From: Proteinivorax hydrogeniformans
Lineage (GTDB): Bacteria; Bacillota; Proteinivoracia; Proteinivoracales; Proteinivoracaceae
Direction: 5' to 3'
DNA: 64,000 nt
Assembly: GCF_040515995.1 (NCBI RefSeq)
Contig: NZ_CP159485.1
Location: 2,604,001 to 2,668,000, forward strand
Part shown: positions 34,393 through 43,156 of the stretch, piece after piece
Layout: each line of letters begins with the position of its first letter
Position numbering within the stretch: the stretch's first letter is position 1
Made by a program: the position numbers and the translations under genes
The notes under the pieces: generated by a model
Database searches by the model: none
Told to the model about the DNA's origin: nothing
The model's input: only the letters and a program-made list of their open reading frames with translations

Positions 34393-35236
34393 TTTTAGTC
34401 CCCTTTCGTATGTGTGTTTTGGCTATTAGATCGAGAGAATCTTCATATCGGGTATTTGCAAAACCTGTATATAAAATATCAATTACATTTAGTTGGGAAG
34501 TTCTTGATGACATCGCTCCACTTCTAAATGTAGACTCGTTAGCAGCGACATATAAATTATAATCACAAATTCCTACTATAGGTGATGCATCATATTTAGT
34601 TATAGATATAGTGGGTACTGCATTTTGTTGCATAGCCTTTGCACACTCAATCATTTCCTCTGTTTGCCCGGAATAGGAAATGACAACACCTAGATCATTT
34701 TTCGTCATATTGCGTGCCGTAAGTAGCTGTAAGTGCCAGTCTTCACTTACAAAGCAATTTTGATTAAGGCGCAAAAACTTTTGTTGGGCATCTTTTGCCA
34801 CTATCGAAGAGGAGCCTATTCCGAAAAAGTACAAATTATGGCTATTTTCTATCAGACTAATACATTTACTTAGAGTATGTTCATCTAGCAAATCTCTAGT
34901 GTCCTCTAAAGATACAATATTTCGATAAGTTACCTTATCCACAATTTCTTTAATGCTATCTGACTTAGTTATTTTGTTTTTTTCATAGGTTTTACTTCTC
35001 TGTCTTAGCGCTTGTTCATAAATCAAGGAATTACAGAGATCCTTATAACCAGAAAAACCATTTTTTTTACACATCCTTATAATAGAGGAAGGAGACGAAA
35101 AGGTTTGTTCTGCTAGCTGATGAACAGTCATTTCTATAGTAATTTTAGGGTTTGCTAAAATAAAATTTATTATTTCCTTTTCTGTCATGCTTGCTTGGGT
35201 GCGAAACTCCCTTAGCTTGACTGATGCAATTTTCAT
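34385..35236 (-). CDS. murR: RpiR-family regulator of MurNAc catabolism
   Basis: A 283-residue regulator. The N-terminal HTH_6 domain (about 1-78) has VHQLAEQTFSSPSSIIRMCKK and FSGYKDLCNSL. The C-terminal SIS domain has FFGIGSSSIVAKDAQQKFLRL and VVISYSGQTEEMIECAKA. By family analogy it senses MurNAc-6-phosphate and represses the operon it heads. The 283-base gap upstream has no clear operator that I could define. Confidence 0.9.
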   Translation of the reverse strand: MKIASVKLREFRTQASMTEKEIINFILANPKITIEMTVHQLAEQTFSSPSSIIRMCKKNGFSGYKDLCNSLIYEQALRQRSKTYEKNKITKSDSIKEIVDKVTYRNIVSLEDTRDLLDEHTLSKCISLIENSHNLYFFGIGSSSIVAKDAQQKFLRLNQNCFVSEDWHLQLLTARNMTKNDLGVVISYSGQTEEMIECAKAMQQNAVPTISITKYDASPIVGICDYNLYVAANESTFRSGAMSSRTSQLNVIDILYTGFANTRYEDSLDLIAKTHIRKGTKNG

Positions 35237-35519
35237 TTAAGATCCCCCGCTTTTAAGTTTAATTTTATCAACATAAACTAAAGTGTCAACAAAATATAGC
35301 TTTTATGAAATAAAGTACCATTTGTTGAACGTTTTGTTATTAAAACAGATGAATTTTTGAAACATTTTTCGGAAAAGTTTATCAAAAGCTAGTCATTAGT
35401 AAATCAATTTTTAGAACTGATTTTTTAAGTCTTTTGATGTATAATAATTTAAGGGAGAAATATCAATAATAACGCCCAGCTTAAGTAAAGTTATACATAG
35501 TAATGAAGGGAAGATTTAT

Positions 35520-35894
35520 ATGGACAATTTCAATTACAAAAATGAAAGCACGCGAAAAATCATCGTACTTGTGGGACAGGAAGGGCTCGTGTCAGCGCTA
35601 ATAGCAGCTGGTTTGGGTTTGATTTATGGCTTCTTTTCAGAGGGAGATCTTTTAGACATTATCAACACATCTTTGTTTCTAATGGGGATAATTCTAACAC
35701 TTTATGCTTTTGTCTTTAGCTTTAATAAGGATAAAGAGAACATAAAAAAATCTTTTAAGGGCAAAACCACATTTAAGGAAAGTTATCTGGCTAAGTTAGA
35801 GACAAGACAAGAAAGGATAATTCATCTGTATCGAGCAGGCGTAGTCTTTGCTGTAGCAATATTATTTGACCTGGCGATTTATTTTATAGGATAA
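35520..35894 (+). CDS. Three-TM membrane protein, unknown
   Basis: A 124-residue protein with hydrophobic helices at about 22-40 (VSALIAAGLGLIYGFFS), 47-68 (INTSLFLMGIILTLYAFVF) and 105-123 (AGVVFAVAILFDLAIYFIG). A basic cytosolic loop of about 35 residues lies between helices 2 and 3. AAGGGAAG precedes ATG 35520. It is alone between murR (divergent) and oppF2 (convergent). No family recognised; no enzyme motif seen. Confidence 0.75.
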   Translation: MDNFNYKNESTRKIIVLVGQEGLVSALIAAGLGLIYGFFSEGDLLDIINTSLFLMGIILTLYAFVFSFNKDKENIKKSFKGKTTFKESYLAKLETRQERIIHLYRAGVVFAVAILFDLAIYFIG

Positions 35895-35900
35895 TTAAAA

Positions 35901-35931
35901 AAAAAGTAGGCTGTTAACAGCCTACTTTTTT
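35901..35931. terminator. Bidirectional terminator (membrane protein / oppF2)
   Basis: A perfect 15-bp palindrome AAAAAGTAGGCTGTT / AACAGCCTACTTTTT with no loop bases, overlapping the oppF2 stop codon. Confidence 0.88.
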
Positions 35932-36884
35932 AGTTCTTCCGCTCTGTGACAAGAAACAAATCTACCTGGTGCATACTCTCTTAATTCAGGCGTCTTTTGT
36001 TTACAAATGTCTTTTCTGTGCCTACATCTTCCGTAAAATCTGCAACCCGCTGGAGGGTTAATTGGGCTTGGAACGTCGCCCTCAAGAATAATCATTTCTT
36101 TTTGAGCATTAAGTTTTGGAACTGGAATCGCTGAAAGCAACGCTTGAGTGTAAGGGTGAAGTGGGTCTTTAAACATAGAACCGTAGTCAGAAATCTCCAC
36201 AATTTTACCAAGATACATAACAGCAATTCTGTCACTAACGTGCTTAACTACACTTAAGTCGTGAGATATAAAGAGATAAGTTAAACCTAGCTCATCTTGA
36301 ATCTCGTCCATTAGGTTAAGAATTTGAGCCTGAATAGAAACGTCTAGCGCAGATACCGGCTCATCTTGTACGATGAATTTGGGGTTTAGGGACAACGCTC
36401 TAGCGATACCTACCCTTTGTCTTCTACCACCGTCTAGCTCATGTGGGTAAGAGTTTATAAGCCTTTGAGAAAGGCCTACAGTATCCATAAGTTCCTCTAC
36501 TTTTGCATCTAGCTCTTTTCTGCTTTTATATATTTTATTTATAACAAGTGGTTCAGATATAGTTTCGCTGATACTCATCCTAGGATTTAGAGAGGAGAAC
36601 GGATCTTGGAATATAATTTGCATATCACGTCTAGCAGCTCTCATTTGCCTAGTGTTAAAGTCAAGAATGTTTTTTCCTTCAAAGTTTACTACACCATCAG
36701 TTGCTTCTAGCAGTCTTAGTAGCACTCTACCAGTTGTAGATTTACCACAGCCTGACTCCCCAACTAGACCTAATGTTTCACCTTTTTTAATAGAAAAACT
36801 TACATCATCTACGGCGTGCAGTAACCCCTTAGGTGTATTAAAGTGCTTTTTAAGATTTTTTACTTCTAAAATATTTTCAGCCAT
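35922..36884 (-). CDS. oppF: Oligopeptide ABC transporter ATPase OppF, copy 2
   Basis: A 320-residue paralogue of the protein at 17694 and co-linear with it throughout. Walker A GESGCGKST, Q-loop IFQDPFSSLNPR, signature LDGGRRQR (again not LSGGQ), Walker B FIVQDEPVSALD, and Cys motif CRFYGRCRHRKDIC. GGAGGTG precedes ATG 36884. Last gene of the second opp operon. Confidence 0.94.
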   Translation of the reverse strand: MAENILEVKNLKKHFNTPKGLLHAVDDVSFSIKKGETLGLVGESGCGKSTTGRVLLRLLEATDGVVNFEGKNILDFNTRQMRAARRDMQIIFQDPFSSLNPRMSISETISEPLVINKIYKSRKELDAKVEELMDTVGLSQRLINSYPHELDGGRRQRVGIARALSLNPKFIVQDEPVSALDVSIQAQILNLMDEIQDELGLTYLFISHDLSVVKHVSDRIAVMYLGKIVEISDYGSMFKDPLHPYTQALLSAIPVPKLNAQKEMIILEGDVPSPINPPAGCRFYGRCRHRKDICKQKTPELREYAPGRFVSCHRAEELKK

Positions 36885-36900
36885 CTAGCTCACCTCCTGT

Positions 36901-37881
36901 TTACTTATCCTTTTTAGAATATAAGTGACAATTTACAAAGTGACCTTCTTTTACCTCTTGACGTTTAGGAAGCTCCTTTGAACAAATAGGCATTGCTTTC
37001 GGACATCTTGGGTGGAAAGGACATCCATCTGGCATTTCTGTCGGTTCAGGCATTAGTCCTTTGATAGGGTTAAGCCTTTCTTCGTCATCATCAATAGATG
37101 GAATTGAACCGAATAGACCTTGAGTATAAGGGTGTAATGGTTCTGTATAAAGATTTTCTTTTGTTGTGTATTCAACAACATAACCGGTATAGATAATTGC
37201 AACCTTATCACAAATATCTGCTACAACGCCTAGGTCATGAGTAATTAAAATCATGGATGTCTCGAACTCATCTTTTAGGTTTTTCATAAGCTTCATAACC
37301 TGAGCTTGAATTGTTACGTCAAGTGCTGTTGTAGGCTCATCAGCTATTAGCAGCTGGGGATTACAAGCTAGTGCAATAGCGATAACTATCCTTTGTCTCA
37401 TTCCACCACTGAATTGATGGGGATAATCGCCACTTCTTTCTGCAGGAATACCTACAGTCTCTAACATCTTCTTAGCCTTTTTGTCAGCTTCCTTGTCATT
37501 TACATCCTCGTGCAGTTTGATAACCTCTGCAATCTGCTCACCTGTTGTCATAACAGGATTTAGAGATGTCATAGGGTCCTGGAAAATCATTGATATCTTC
37601 TTTCCGCGGATTTTTCGCATTTGTTCTTCAGTTTTTTCTAGTAGGTTTTCACCTTCAAAAAAGATTTCGCCATTTACGATCTTACCTGGAGGATTTGGCA
37701 CAAGTTGCATGATACCAAGGGCGGTAGTGGTTTTTCCCGCTCCTGTCTCTCCTACGATACCTAAAGTCTCGCCTACTCCTATTTCAAAAGACATGTTGTC
37801 AACAGCTTTTACCGTACCGTCTTCAGTTATATATTGAATAGAAAGATCATTAACTTTCAAAAGCTCTTTAGATTTAGCCAT
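36901..37881 (-). CDS. oppD: Oligopeptide ABC transporter ATPase OppD, copy 2
   Basis: A 326-residue paralogue of OppD at 18646. Walker A GETGAGKTT, signature FSGGMRQRI, Walker B LLIADEPTTALD, H-loop ITHDLGVVAD, Cys motif CPFHPRCPKAMPIC. Start ATG 37881. It is followed after 16 bases by oppF2. Confidence 0.95.
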   Translation of the reverse strand: MAKSKELLKVNDLSIQYITEDGTVKAVDNMSFEIGVGETLGIVGETGAGKTTTALGIMQLVPNPPGKIVNGEIFFEGENLLEKTEEQMRKIRGKKISMIFQDPMTSLNPVMTTGEQIAEVIKLHEDVNDKEADKKAKKMLETVGIPAERSGDYPHQFSGGMRQRIVIAIALACNPQLLIADEPTTALDVTIQAQVMKLMKNLKDEFETSMILITHDLGVVADICDKVAIIYTGYVVEYTTKENLYTEPLHPYTQGLFGSIPSIDDDEERLNPIKGLMPEPTEMPDGCPFHPRCPKAMPICSKELPKRQEVKEGHFVNCHLYSKKDK

Positions 37882-37908
37882 TTTTTTGTTCCACTCCTTT
37901 CCCTAAAA

Positions 37909-38820
37909 TTATCCTTTTAGCCTAGGATCTAGGGCATCTCTTAGACCATCACCTAGAAGGTTAAGCCCGAATATAGTCACCATAATCGCAAGTCCAGGGA
38001 ATACAGACATATGCCAGTCGGTTCTTATATAGTTTTGTGCTTCAGATAACATAGCACCCCACTCTGGCCTTGGAAGCTCGATACCAAGTCCTATAAAGCT
38101 TAATCCCGCAGCGGATAAAATAGCCTCTGCCACACCTAACGTTCCTTGTACGATAATTGGAGCCATGCAGTTTGGCAGTATATATTTTATAATGATTCTA
38201 AAGTCGTTAGCTCCCATCGCTTTGGCAGCTTCCACAAACTCTTGATCTCTTATCGAAAGTACAGAAGCTCTTACGATTCTTGCGTAACGAGGTACTGAAC
38301 CTATACCTACAGCAATCATAACGTTAACCAGTCCAGGGCCTAAGGCTGCAGCTATTGCGATAGCTAGCAAGATTCCTGGGATAGCCATAAAAACGTCCAT
38401 GATACGCATAATAACATTATCTATTCTACCACTATAGTAACCGGCAATAGAACCAAGCATACCACCAACTACCATAGCCAATCCTACAGCTATAAAACCT
38501 ACTTGTATAGAAATCCTTGAGCCGTAAACAACTCTACTAAACACATCCCGACCAAAGTGATCTGTGCCAAAAATATGGTCTGCACTTGGTCCTTGTCTTC
38601 TAACTTCTGGATTTTGCTCATCGTAACCATAAGGTGCAATCAGAGGAGCGAAAATCGCTGTAAATACCAGCACACCGATTATAAACATACCTACCATTGC
38701 AGCTTTATTTTTTCTTATGCGCTTCCAAACCTCAGCCCACTGACTCCTCTTTTTAGCTTTAGGTCTAGCTTTTATCTCAGTTTGTGATTGAGGTTCTTTT
38801 ACTACTGGTTTTTGTGCCAT
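37909..38820 (-). CDS. oppC: Oligopeptide ABC transporter permease OppC, copy 2
   Basis: A 303-residue permease with a basic N-terminal tail, TM1 MVGMFIIGVLVFTAIFAPLI, a loop with HIFGTDHFGRDVFSRVVYGS, and the EAA-type loop EAAKAMGANDFRIIIKYILP. Very similar to the copy at 19661; the N-terminal tail and the first extracytosolic loop differ most. AGGAGG precedes ATG 38820. Confidence 0.95.
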   Translation of the reverse strand: MAQKPVVKEPQSQTEIKARPKAKKRSQWAEVWKRIRKNKAAMVGMFIIGVLVFTAIFAPLIAPYGYDEQNPEVRRQGPSADHIFGTDHFGRDVFSRVVYGSRISIQVGFIAVGLAMVVGGMLGSIAGYYSGRIDNVIMRIMDVFMAIPGILLAIAIAAALGPGLVNVMIAVGIGSVPRYARIVRASVLSIRDQEFVEAAKAMGANDFRIIIKYILPNCMAPIIVQGTLGVAEAILSAAGLSFIGLGIELPRPEWGAMLSEAQNYIRTDWHMSVFPGLAIMVTIFGLNLLGDGLRDALDPRLKG

Positions 38821-38843
38821 TTGATTTGTACCTCCTTTAGGCG

Positions 38844-39773
38844 TTACTTATATTGAGCCTTGATTCTTGGATCAATAAACGCATATAAAATGTCTACTAA
38901 CAAGTTAATCAAACTAAAGGTTAGAGCGATAAATAGTACACCACCCTGAACAACTGGGAAATCACGCTGGTTTATAGCGTCAACCATTAATCTACCGACG
39001 CCATTTATAGAAAACACTGTTTCAGTTAGCACTGCGCCACCTAAAAGGTAGCCAAACTGAAGACCAACAACAGTAACTACTGGGATAAGTGCATTTTTTA
39101 ACGCATGCCTGTATATTACAACAGATTCCTTTTGTCCTTTTGCCCTAGCAGTTCTAATATAATCCTGCTTAATAACCTCTAACATACTAGAACGTGTCAT
39201 ACGAGCAATCATTGCTGCAGAGCTTGTTCCTAGAGCAACGGCTGGAAGTACCCAATGCATTGGAGTGGCAAACCCAGAAGGCGGGAACATTCCTAGATGC
39301 ACCGAAAAAATTAGTATCAGTAACATACCTTGCCAGAAGTTGGGCATTGACACCCCTAACAGTGCTAAAACCATAGCTACATTATCAAACAATGAATATT
39401 GTTTGGTGGCGGAAATAATCCCGACCGGCACACCTATAACCACGGCTACAAGTACACCTAATCCTGCGAGGGTTACAGTATTTGGAAATCTAGAAAAGAT
39501 AGACTCTATTACAGGGGTACCAGTCTGGTACGACCTACCGAAATCCTGCCTGATTACTATATCCGAAACAAATCTAGTGTATTGCAGTAAAAAAGGATCG
39601 TTTAACCCCATTTGTTCTTCAAGCTGTTCAATTTCTCTTGCTGTAGCTTGCTCCCCTAACCTTATTGCAGCAGGGTTACCTGGTGTAATGTGCATCAGAG
39701 TAAACACAATAAAAGACACACCTAATAAAACAGGTAGCAAAAGCAAAAGTCTTCTTCCTATATATTTAAGCAT
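38844..39773 (-). CDS. oppB: Oligopeptide ABC transporter permease OppB, copy 2
   Basis: A 309-residue permease, the same length as copy 1, starting MLKYIGRRLLLLLPVLLGVS. The cytosolic coupling loop DYIRTARAKGQKESVVIYRH is nearly identical between copies, so the ATPases may be interchangeable. GGGAGG precedes the ATG. Confidence 0.95.
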   Translation of the reverse strand: MLKYIGRRLLLLLPVLLGVSFIVFTLMHITPGNPAAIRLGEQATAREIEQLEEQMGLNDPFLLQYTRFVSDIVIRQDFGRSYQTGTPVIESIFSRFPNTVTLAGLGVLVAVVIGVPVGIISATKQYSLFDNVAMVLALLGVSMPNFWQGMLLILIFSVHLGMFPPSGFATPMHWVLPAVALGTSSAAMIARMTRSSMLEVIKQDYIRTARAKGQKESVVIYRHALKNALIPVVTVVGLQFGYLLGGAVLTETVFSINGVGRLMVDAINQRDFPVVQGGVLFIALTFSLINLLVDILYAFIDPRIKAQYK

Positions 39774-39802
39774 TTATAGTCCTCCCTTCCCGGTTTAGAA
39801 AA

Positions 39803-39832
39803 GTGTAGGGTCATTTTGCAATGACCCTACAC
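39803..39832 (-). terminator. Intra-operon hairpin between oppA and oppB, copy 2
   Basis: A perfect 13-bp stem GTGTAGGGTCATT / AATGACCCTACAC with a four-base loop, in the same position and with the same TAGGGTCA core as the hairpin at 21544-21571. Confidence 0.7.
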
Positions 39833-39874
39833 AATATAACTGATAAATTTTTTACAGTGTAAAGTAAATCTTTT

Positions 39875-41398
39875 TTACTCTGCTACACGTACATTCCACA
39901 GTGGATGGTGACCTGTTGGGTCGTTAACAAACCCTTCTAATGAAGCGTTAACACCAGTTCTTTCTTCACCGGTATTTAGGAATAACCATGGAGCTTCATC
40001 TCTAATAATTTCTTGTACTTCTGTATAAGCAGCCATTCTTACTTCTTCGTCATCTGTTGTTCTACCTTTTTCTAACAGCTCGTCCACTCTTTCGTTAGAG
40101 TAGAAAGTTCTGTTACCTGCTGAACCGTGTTGCTCTGAGTGGAATAGTGGAAACAGGCCATAGTCTGGGTCTGCAGTTACTGTACCCCAACCTAAGATAA
40201 ATAGGTCGTGGTTACCAGCAGCAGTCTCATCAAGGTATGCACCAAACTCCATAGATTCGATTCTAGCATCAATGCCGATTTGTTCTAATTGGTTTCTAAC
40301 CATAACAGCGATATCTTGTCTTGTTTGGTTGTCATTTGTCCAGATTACAGTTTCAAATCCATCTTCATAGCCAGCTTCTGCAAGAAGCTCTTTTGCTTTT
40401 TCTACATCGTGACCATATGGCTCTAAGTTATCGTTAGCAGCCCATACGTTTGGAGCAATTGGACCTGTAGCAGTTTGGCCTGAACCTTCTAATACAGTAT
40501 TGATGATAGTGTCTACATCGATTGCATAGTTAATAGCTTGACGTACTTTTACATCTTGGAATTCATCTTTTAGTAGGTTAAAACCAATATAAGAAGTTGT
40601 AAGGTTTGGATCTCTAATTAAGTTAATGTTTGGATCCGCTTCTATTCTGTCGATATCAGTAGGCTCGATATCATAAGCGATATGAACATCGCCAGTTTCT
40701 AGCTCGATAGTTCTGTTACTGTTTTGAGAGATGTTTCTAATTGTAACTCTTGGAATGTGGGCACCTTCGCCACGGTATTCCTCGAATTTCACAAGCTCAA
40801 TTCTATCTCCTTGCTCCCAGCTTTCGAACATGTAAGGACCTGTCCCTATTGGGTTTCTGTAATAGTCGTCGCCGAATTCTTCTACAGCTTTTTCGTTAAG
40901 AATTGCTGCGTTAGTGTGGGATAAGTGAGCTAGGATTGGAGCAAAAGGCTCTTCGGTAGAAATTCTGATTGTGTAATCGTCTACAATTTCGAAACCTTCA
41001 GGATCGATAGCTCCTACAATATGTCCAACGTGAGGTGACTCTAGCGCTCTACGAAGCGTGAACTCAACATCGCTAGCTGTAAGCTCCTCACCGTTGTGGA
41101 ACAGCACGCCTTCCTCAAGAACAAACTCATAAGTTAGTTCGTCGATTTGTTCCCAACTTTTTGCAAGTCCTGGTTGTAGTTCCATGTTTTCGTCTCTAGT
41201 TACCAATGTTTCATAGATTTGCTTTTTAACTTTTGATGATGGTGAATCATTTGCCGCATGTGGGTCAAGTGAGTCAGCATCTGCCCCTTGGGCTACTACA
41301 AGGTTGTCAATTTCACCTAGTTGTTGCTCTCCGCCACAACCAACTAGTGCCACAGATAAAACTAGTACTAGACTTAACAATAATGCTACTTTCTTCAT
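39875..41398 (-). CDS. oppA: Oligopeptide-binding lipoprotein OppA, copy 2
   Basis: A 507-residue family 5 binding protein with lipobox VALVGC (Cys21). It follows copy 1 closely (GADADSLDPHAANDSPSSK, FHNGEELTASDVEFTLRRA, LFLNTGEERTGVN). Substitutions are scattered through the ligand-binding core, so the peptide preference may differ. GGGGGAAATAAG precedes ATG 41398. First gene of the second operon. Confidence 0.95.
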   Translation of the reverse strand: MKKVALLLSLVLVLSVALVGCGGEQQLGEIDNLVVAQGADADSLDPHAANDSPSSKVKKQIYETLVTRDENMELQPGLAKSWEQIDELTYEFVLEEGVLFHNGEELTASDVEFTLRRALESPHVGHIVGAIDPEGFEIVDDYTIRISTEEPFAPILAHLSHTNAAILNEKAVEEFGDDYYRNPIGTGPYMFESWEQGDRIELVKFEEYRGEGAHIPRVTIRNISQNSNRTIELETGDVHIAYDIEPTDIDRIEADPNINLIRDPNLTTSYIGFNLLKDEFQDVKVRQAINYAIDVDTIINTVLEGSGQTATGPIAPNVWAANDNLEPYGHDVEKAKELLAEAGYEDGFETVIWTNDNQTRQDIAVMVRNQLEQIGIDARIESMEFGAYLDETAAGNHDLFILGWGTVTADPDYGLFPLFHSEQHGSAGNRTFYSNERVDELLEKGRTTDDEEVRMAAYTEVQEIIRDEAPWLFLNTGEERTGVNASLEGFVNDPTGHHPLWNVRVAE

Positions 41399-41541
41399 TC
41401 TTATTTCCCCCTAACAATTTTTTGATTTATTTTACTTCCATCAGTAACAATGGAAACTTTAGACAAAATTATCAGCAAATTGATTGCTTTGTATAAATTG
41501 TAGCATAGACTTTCGACATTAAAAGGTTTTTAATCATTTTT

Positions 41542-41751
41542 TTATTTACATTTCACCATTTCGTAATACTTCGTAGTGCGTGGTAATAATCTCGTATTTG
41601 TTGAAAATATTTGTTCTTTTGCATTAAATTTGTCGCATAGACTATGTGTGTGGGGTTTTTCGTTGTGTGAGGCAAGGCGTGCTGCTGTTATTAGAGGGTA
41701 ATTATTCCATATTGCATTTTTTTCTTTACACATGCATAACAAACAGTACAT
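41542..41751 (-). other. Doubtful ORF in a 408-base gap
   Basis: The gap 41399-41806 holds one 69-codon frame with a high-Thr/His/Arg composition (ITAARLASHNEKPHTHS, LLPRTTKYYE). No ribosome site is visible before its ATG, and codon use is unlike the neighbours. The composition reminds me of translated intergenic repeats in clostridia, but I see no second copy in this window. Otherwise the gap contains only the oppA2 promoter region and, at its left edge, the terminator at 41754. Confidence 0.3.
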
Positions 41752-41753
41752 AA

Positions 41754-41807
41754 AATAATTAAAGAGCGTAACCTTAAGTGCTTCTAAGGTTACGCTCTTT
41801 AATTATT
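41754..41807 (-). terminator. Long terminator hairpin of the SecB-like gene cluster
   Basis: A perfect 23-bp stem (41754-41776 with 41785-41807, core AAAGAGCGTAACCTTA) with an 8-base loop, starting at the stop codon of the gene at 41807. Confidence 0.88.
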
Positions 41808-42271
41808 TAGTGGTATGTTGAGTCTTTATCTTGCTTGTTTTCACTCTTCATTATAGGTGGGGTAATAATAGGTAAGCTATTAGTATTTACGCTTGTAATA
41901 TTTGATATTAACAGCGAAGCATGATGAGCCGGTGGGGCTAAAAGCTGATTTTTTCGAGCTTCTAACTCAGCTTCAAGCTTTGATAAGGACACCTCGGGAC
42001 TTTGATGATGTATCCCATAAAAAACGCTTATCGATACCTCTATCTTATACAGCGCCTCTGGTTTAAAGTGTTTTTTGCGGATAAATTCAACTTCTACACC
42101 TTTATTGGTAAAACCCACCACTTTATAATGGTCCTTTATTTCTGGTATTAATTTGGTTCTTTTTGTTTTTAAGTTTAAGGCCTCTTCTTTTGTTAGACCT
42201 ATATCATTATAATGTGCCTTATTAAGTTTTAACTTAAAGTTTTGTTCATTAATTAAGTTTTTACTTTTCAT
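41807..42271 (-). CDS. SecB-like chaperone-fold protein (tentative)
   Basis: A 154-residue cytosolic protein. The central part has alternating hydrophobic strands (KVVGFTNKGVEVEFIRKKHF, LYKIEVSISVFYGI). The C-terminal part has LLAPPAHHASLLISNITSV followed by LPIITPPI. This closely follows the SecB family pattern of a beta-sheet, a P-y-a-r-e-x-I-S-x-L helix and a Pro-rich PP end. SecB-like proteins are uncommon in Firmicutes and some serve as dedicated chaperones. A charged tail of 13 residues follows. It lies 18 bases downstream of a small membrane protein. Assignment is by pattern memory only. Confidence 0.55.
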   Translation of the reverse strand: MKSKNLINEQNFKLKLNKAHYNDIGLTKEEALNLKTKRTKLIPEIKDHYKVVGFTNKGVEVEFIRKKHFKPEALYKIEVSISVFYGIHHQSPEVSLSKLEAELEARKNQLLAPPAHHASLLISNITSVNTNSLPIITPPIMKSENKQDKDSTYH

Positions 42272-42289
42272 AAATCCCCCACCTTTTTT

Positions 42290-42589
42290 CTATGATATGT
42301 CTGGAGTACTTTTTTTGCTCTCAGGGCTTTTTTCAATCTCTACATATAGATTTAGCGCTATCGTCAGCACCCCTACTATAGCTAAAGTTATAGAAAGTGC
42401 GGTATACAAAGCTGTGTATGTTCCGCCAAAAAGCATTAAAACTCCGGTAATTGTAAAAACCCCGCCTCCCGCTAGCTTAAGTTTTTCTAAGTTGTTTGGT
42501 CCTTCAAATTGTTTAGCAAGCAATATTAAAAACAAGCCAAAGAAAAACCCTAAAGCTAGAACAATCAGCTCAAAAATAATTGTAGCCAT
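42290..42589 (-). CDS. Small three-TM membrane protein, paralogue 1
   Basis: A 99-residue protein with helices at about 4-24 (IFELIVLALGFFFGLFLILL), 37-55 and 60-82 and a short hydrophilic tail. It shares architecture and residues with the protein at 42701: an acidic TM1 start, GFFxGLFxILLAxQF, and a GG-containing second helix. A tandem duplication is likely. AGGGGGG precedes ATG 42589. Unknown function, perhaps coupled with the SecB-like gene downstream. Confidence 0.8.
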   Translation of the reverse strand: MATIIFELIVLALGFFFGLFLILLAKQFEGPNNLEKLKLAGGGVFTITGVLMLFGGTYTALYTALSITLAIVGVLTIALNLYVEIEKSPESKKSTPDIS

Positions 42590-42700
42590 TTGTATATCCC
42601 CCCTAATATTGTTAAAAGTATCTTTTTGCTAAAATGAATTAGATTTCCACTTTTAACATGTTATATTAGTATTTTATCTTTCAGATGGCTACATATACCA

Positions 42701-43000
42701 CTATTTAATAACTACTTTTTTATTATTCTGTTGTTTATCAAATCTATGGCCTTTAGTTAATAAATTAATTAAAATCACAAATAAACCTACAAAAATTAAG
42801 GCGAAAGATATATAGCTATAAAGTTCTTCATTTGCCCCGGAAACTATGAAATAGCCACCGGTTACGATGAAAATAACTCCACCTATATGTTTAGCTATCT
42901 TCCAAAACGCTCCCTTAAACTGGGATGCCAACAAAATCACGAATAAACCAACGAAAAACCCTGCTGCAAGAATAACAAATTCTAAAATTAATTGATTCAT
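42701..43000 (-). CDS. Small three-TM membrane protein, paralogue 2
   Basis: A 99-residue protein, the same length as its neighbour, with helices at about 5-25 (LEFVILAAGFFVGLFVILLA), 38-55 (HIGGVIFIVTGGYFIVSG) and 63-83, and a basic tail. AGGAGG precedes ATG 43000. The two paralogues and the SecB-like gene are on one strand with short gaps and may form an operon. No known family recognised. Confidence 0.8.
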   Translation of the reverse strand: MNQLILEFVILAAGFFVGLFVILLASQFKGAFWKIAKHIGGVIFIVTGGYFIVSGANEELYSYISFALIFVGLFVILINLLTKGHRFDKQQNNKKVVIK

Positions 43001-43113
43001 AAAAACATCCTCCTAAAAAAAATTACTATACAACCTTTTACTGCAGAGCACTCTGTTTTCCCTGCTTTTTTTAAAACTTTCCCTTTTTAATTTAGTTATT
43101 TTGGATTTTATTA

Positions 43114-43156
43114 TAAAAAATAACCAAAGCTAATAGCTGTTGCTACTAGCTTTGGT
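43114..43156 (-). terminator. Terminator of the DEAD-box helicase gene
   Basis: ACCAAAGCTA / TAGCTTTGGT perfect stem (43123-43132 with 43147-43156) with a T-run on the minus strand. The helicase stop codon lies within it. Confidence 0.85.

Noticed and set aside
39265-39798. 177-residue plus-strand ORF antisense to oppB2
   Set aside because: Mirror of a conserved permease gene; the same kind of mirror ORF appears over oppB1, as expected from codon use.
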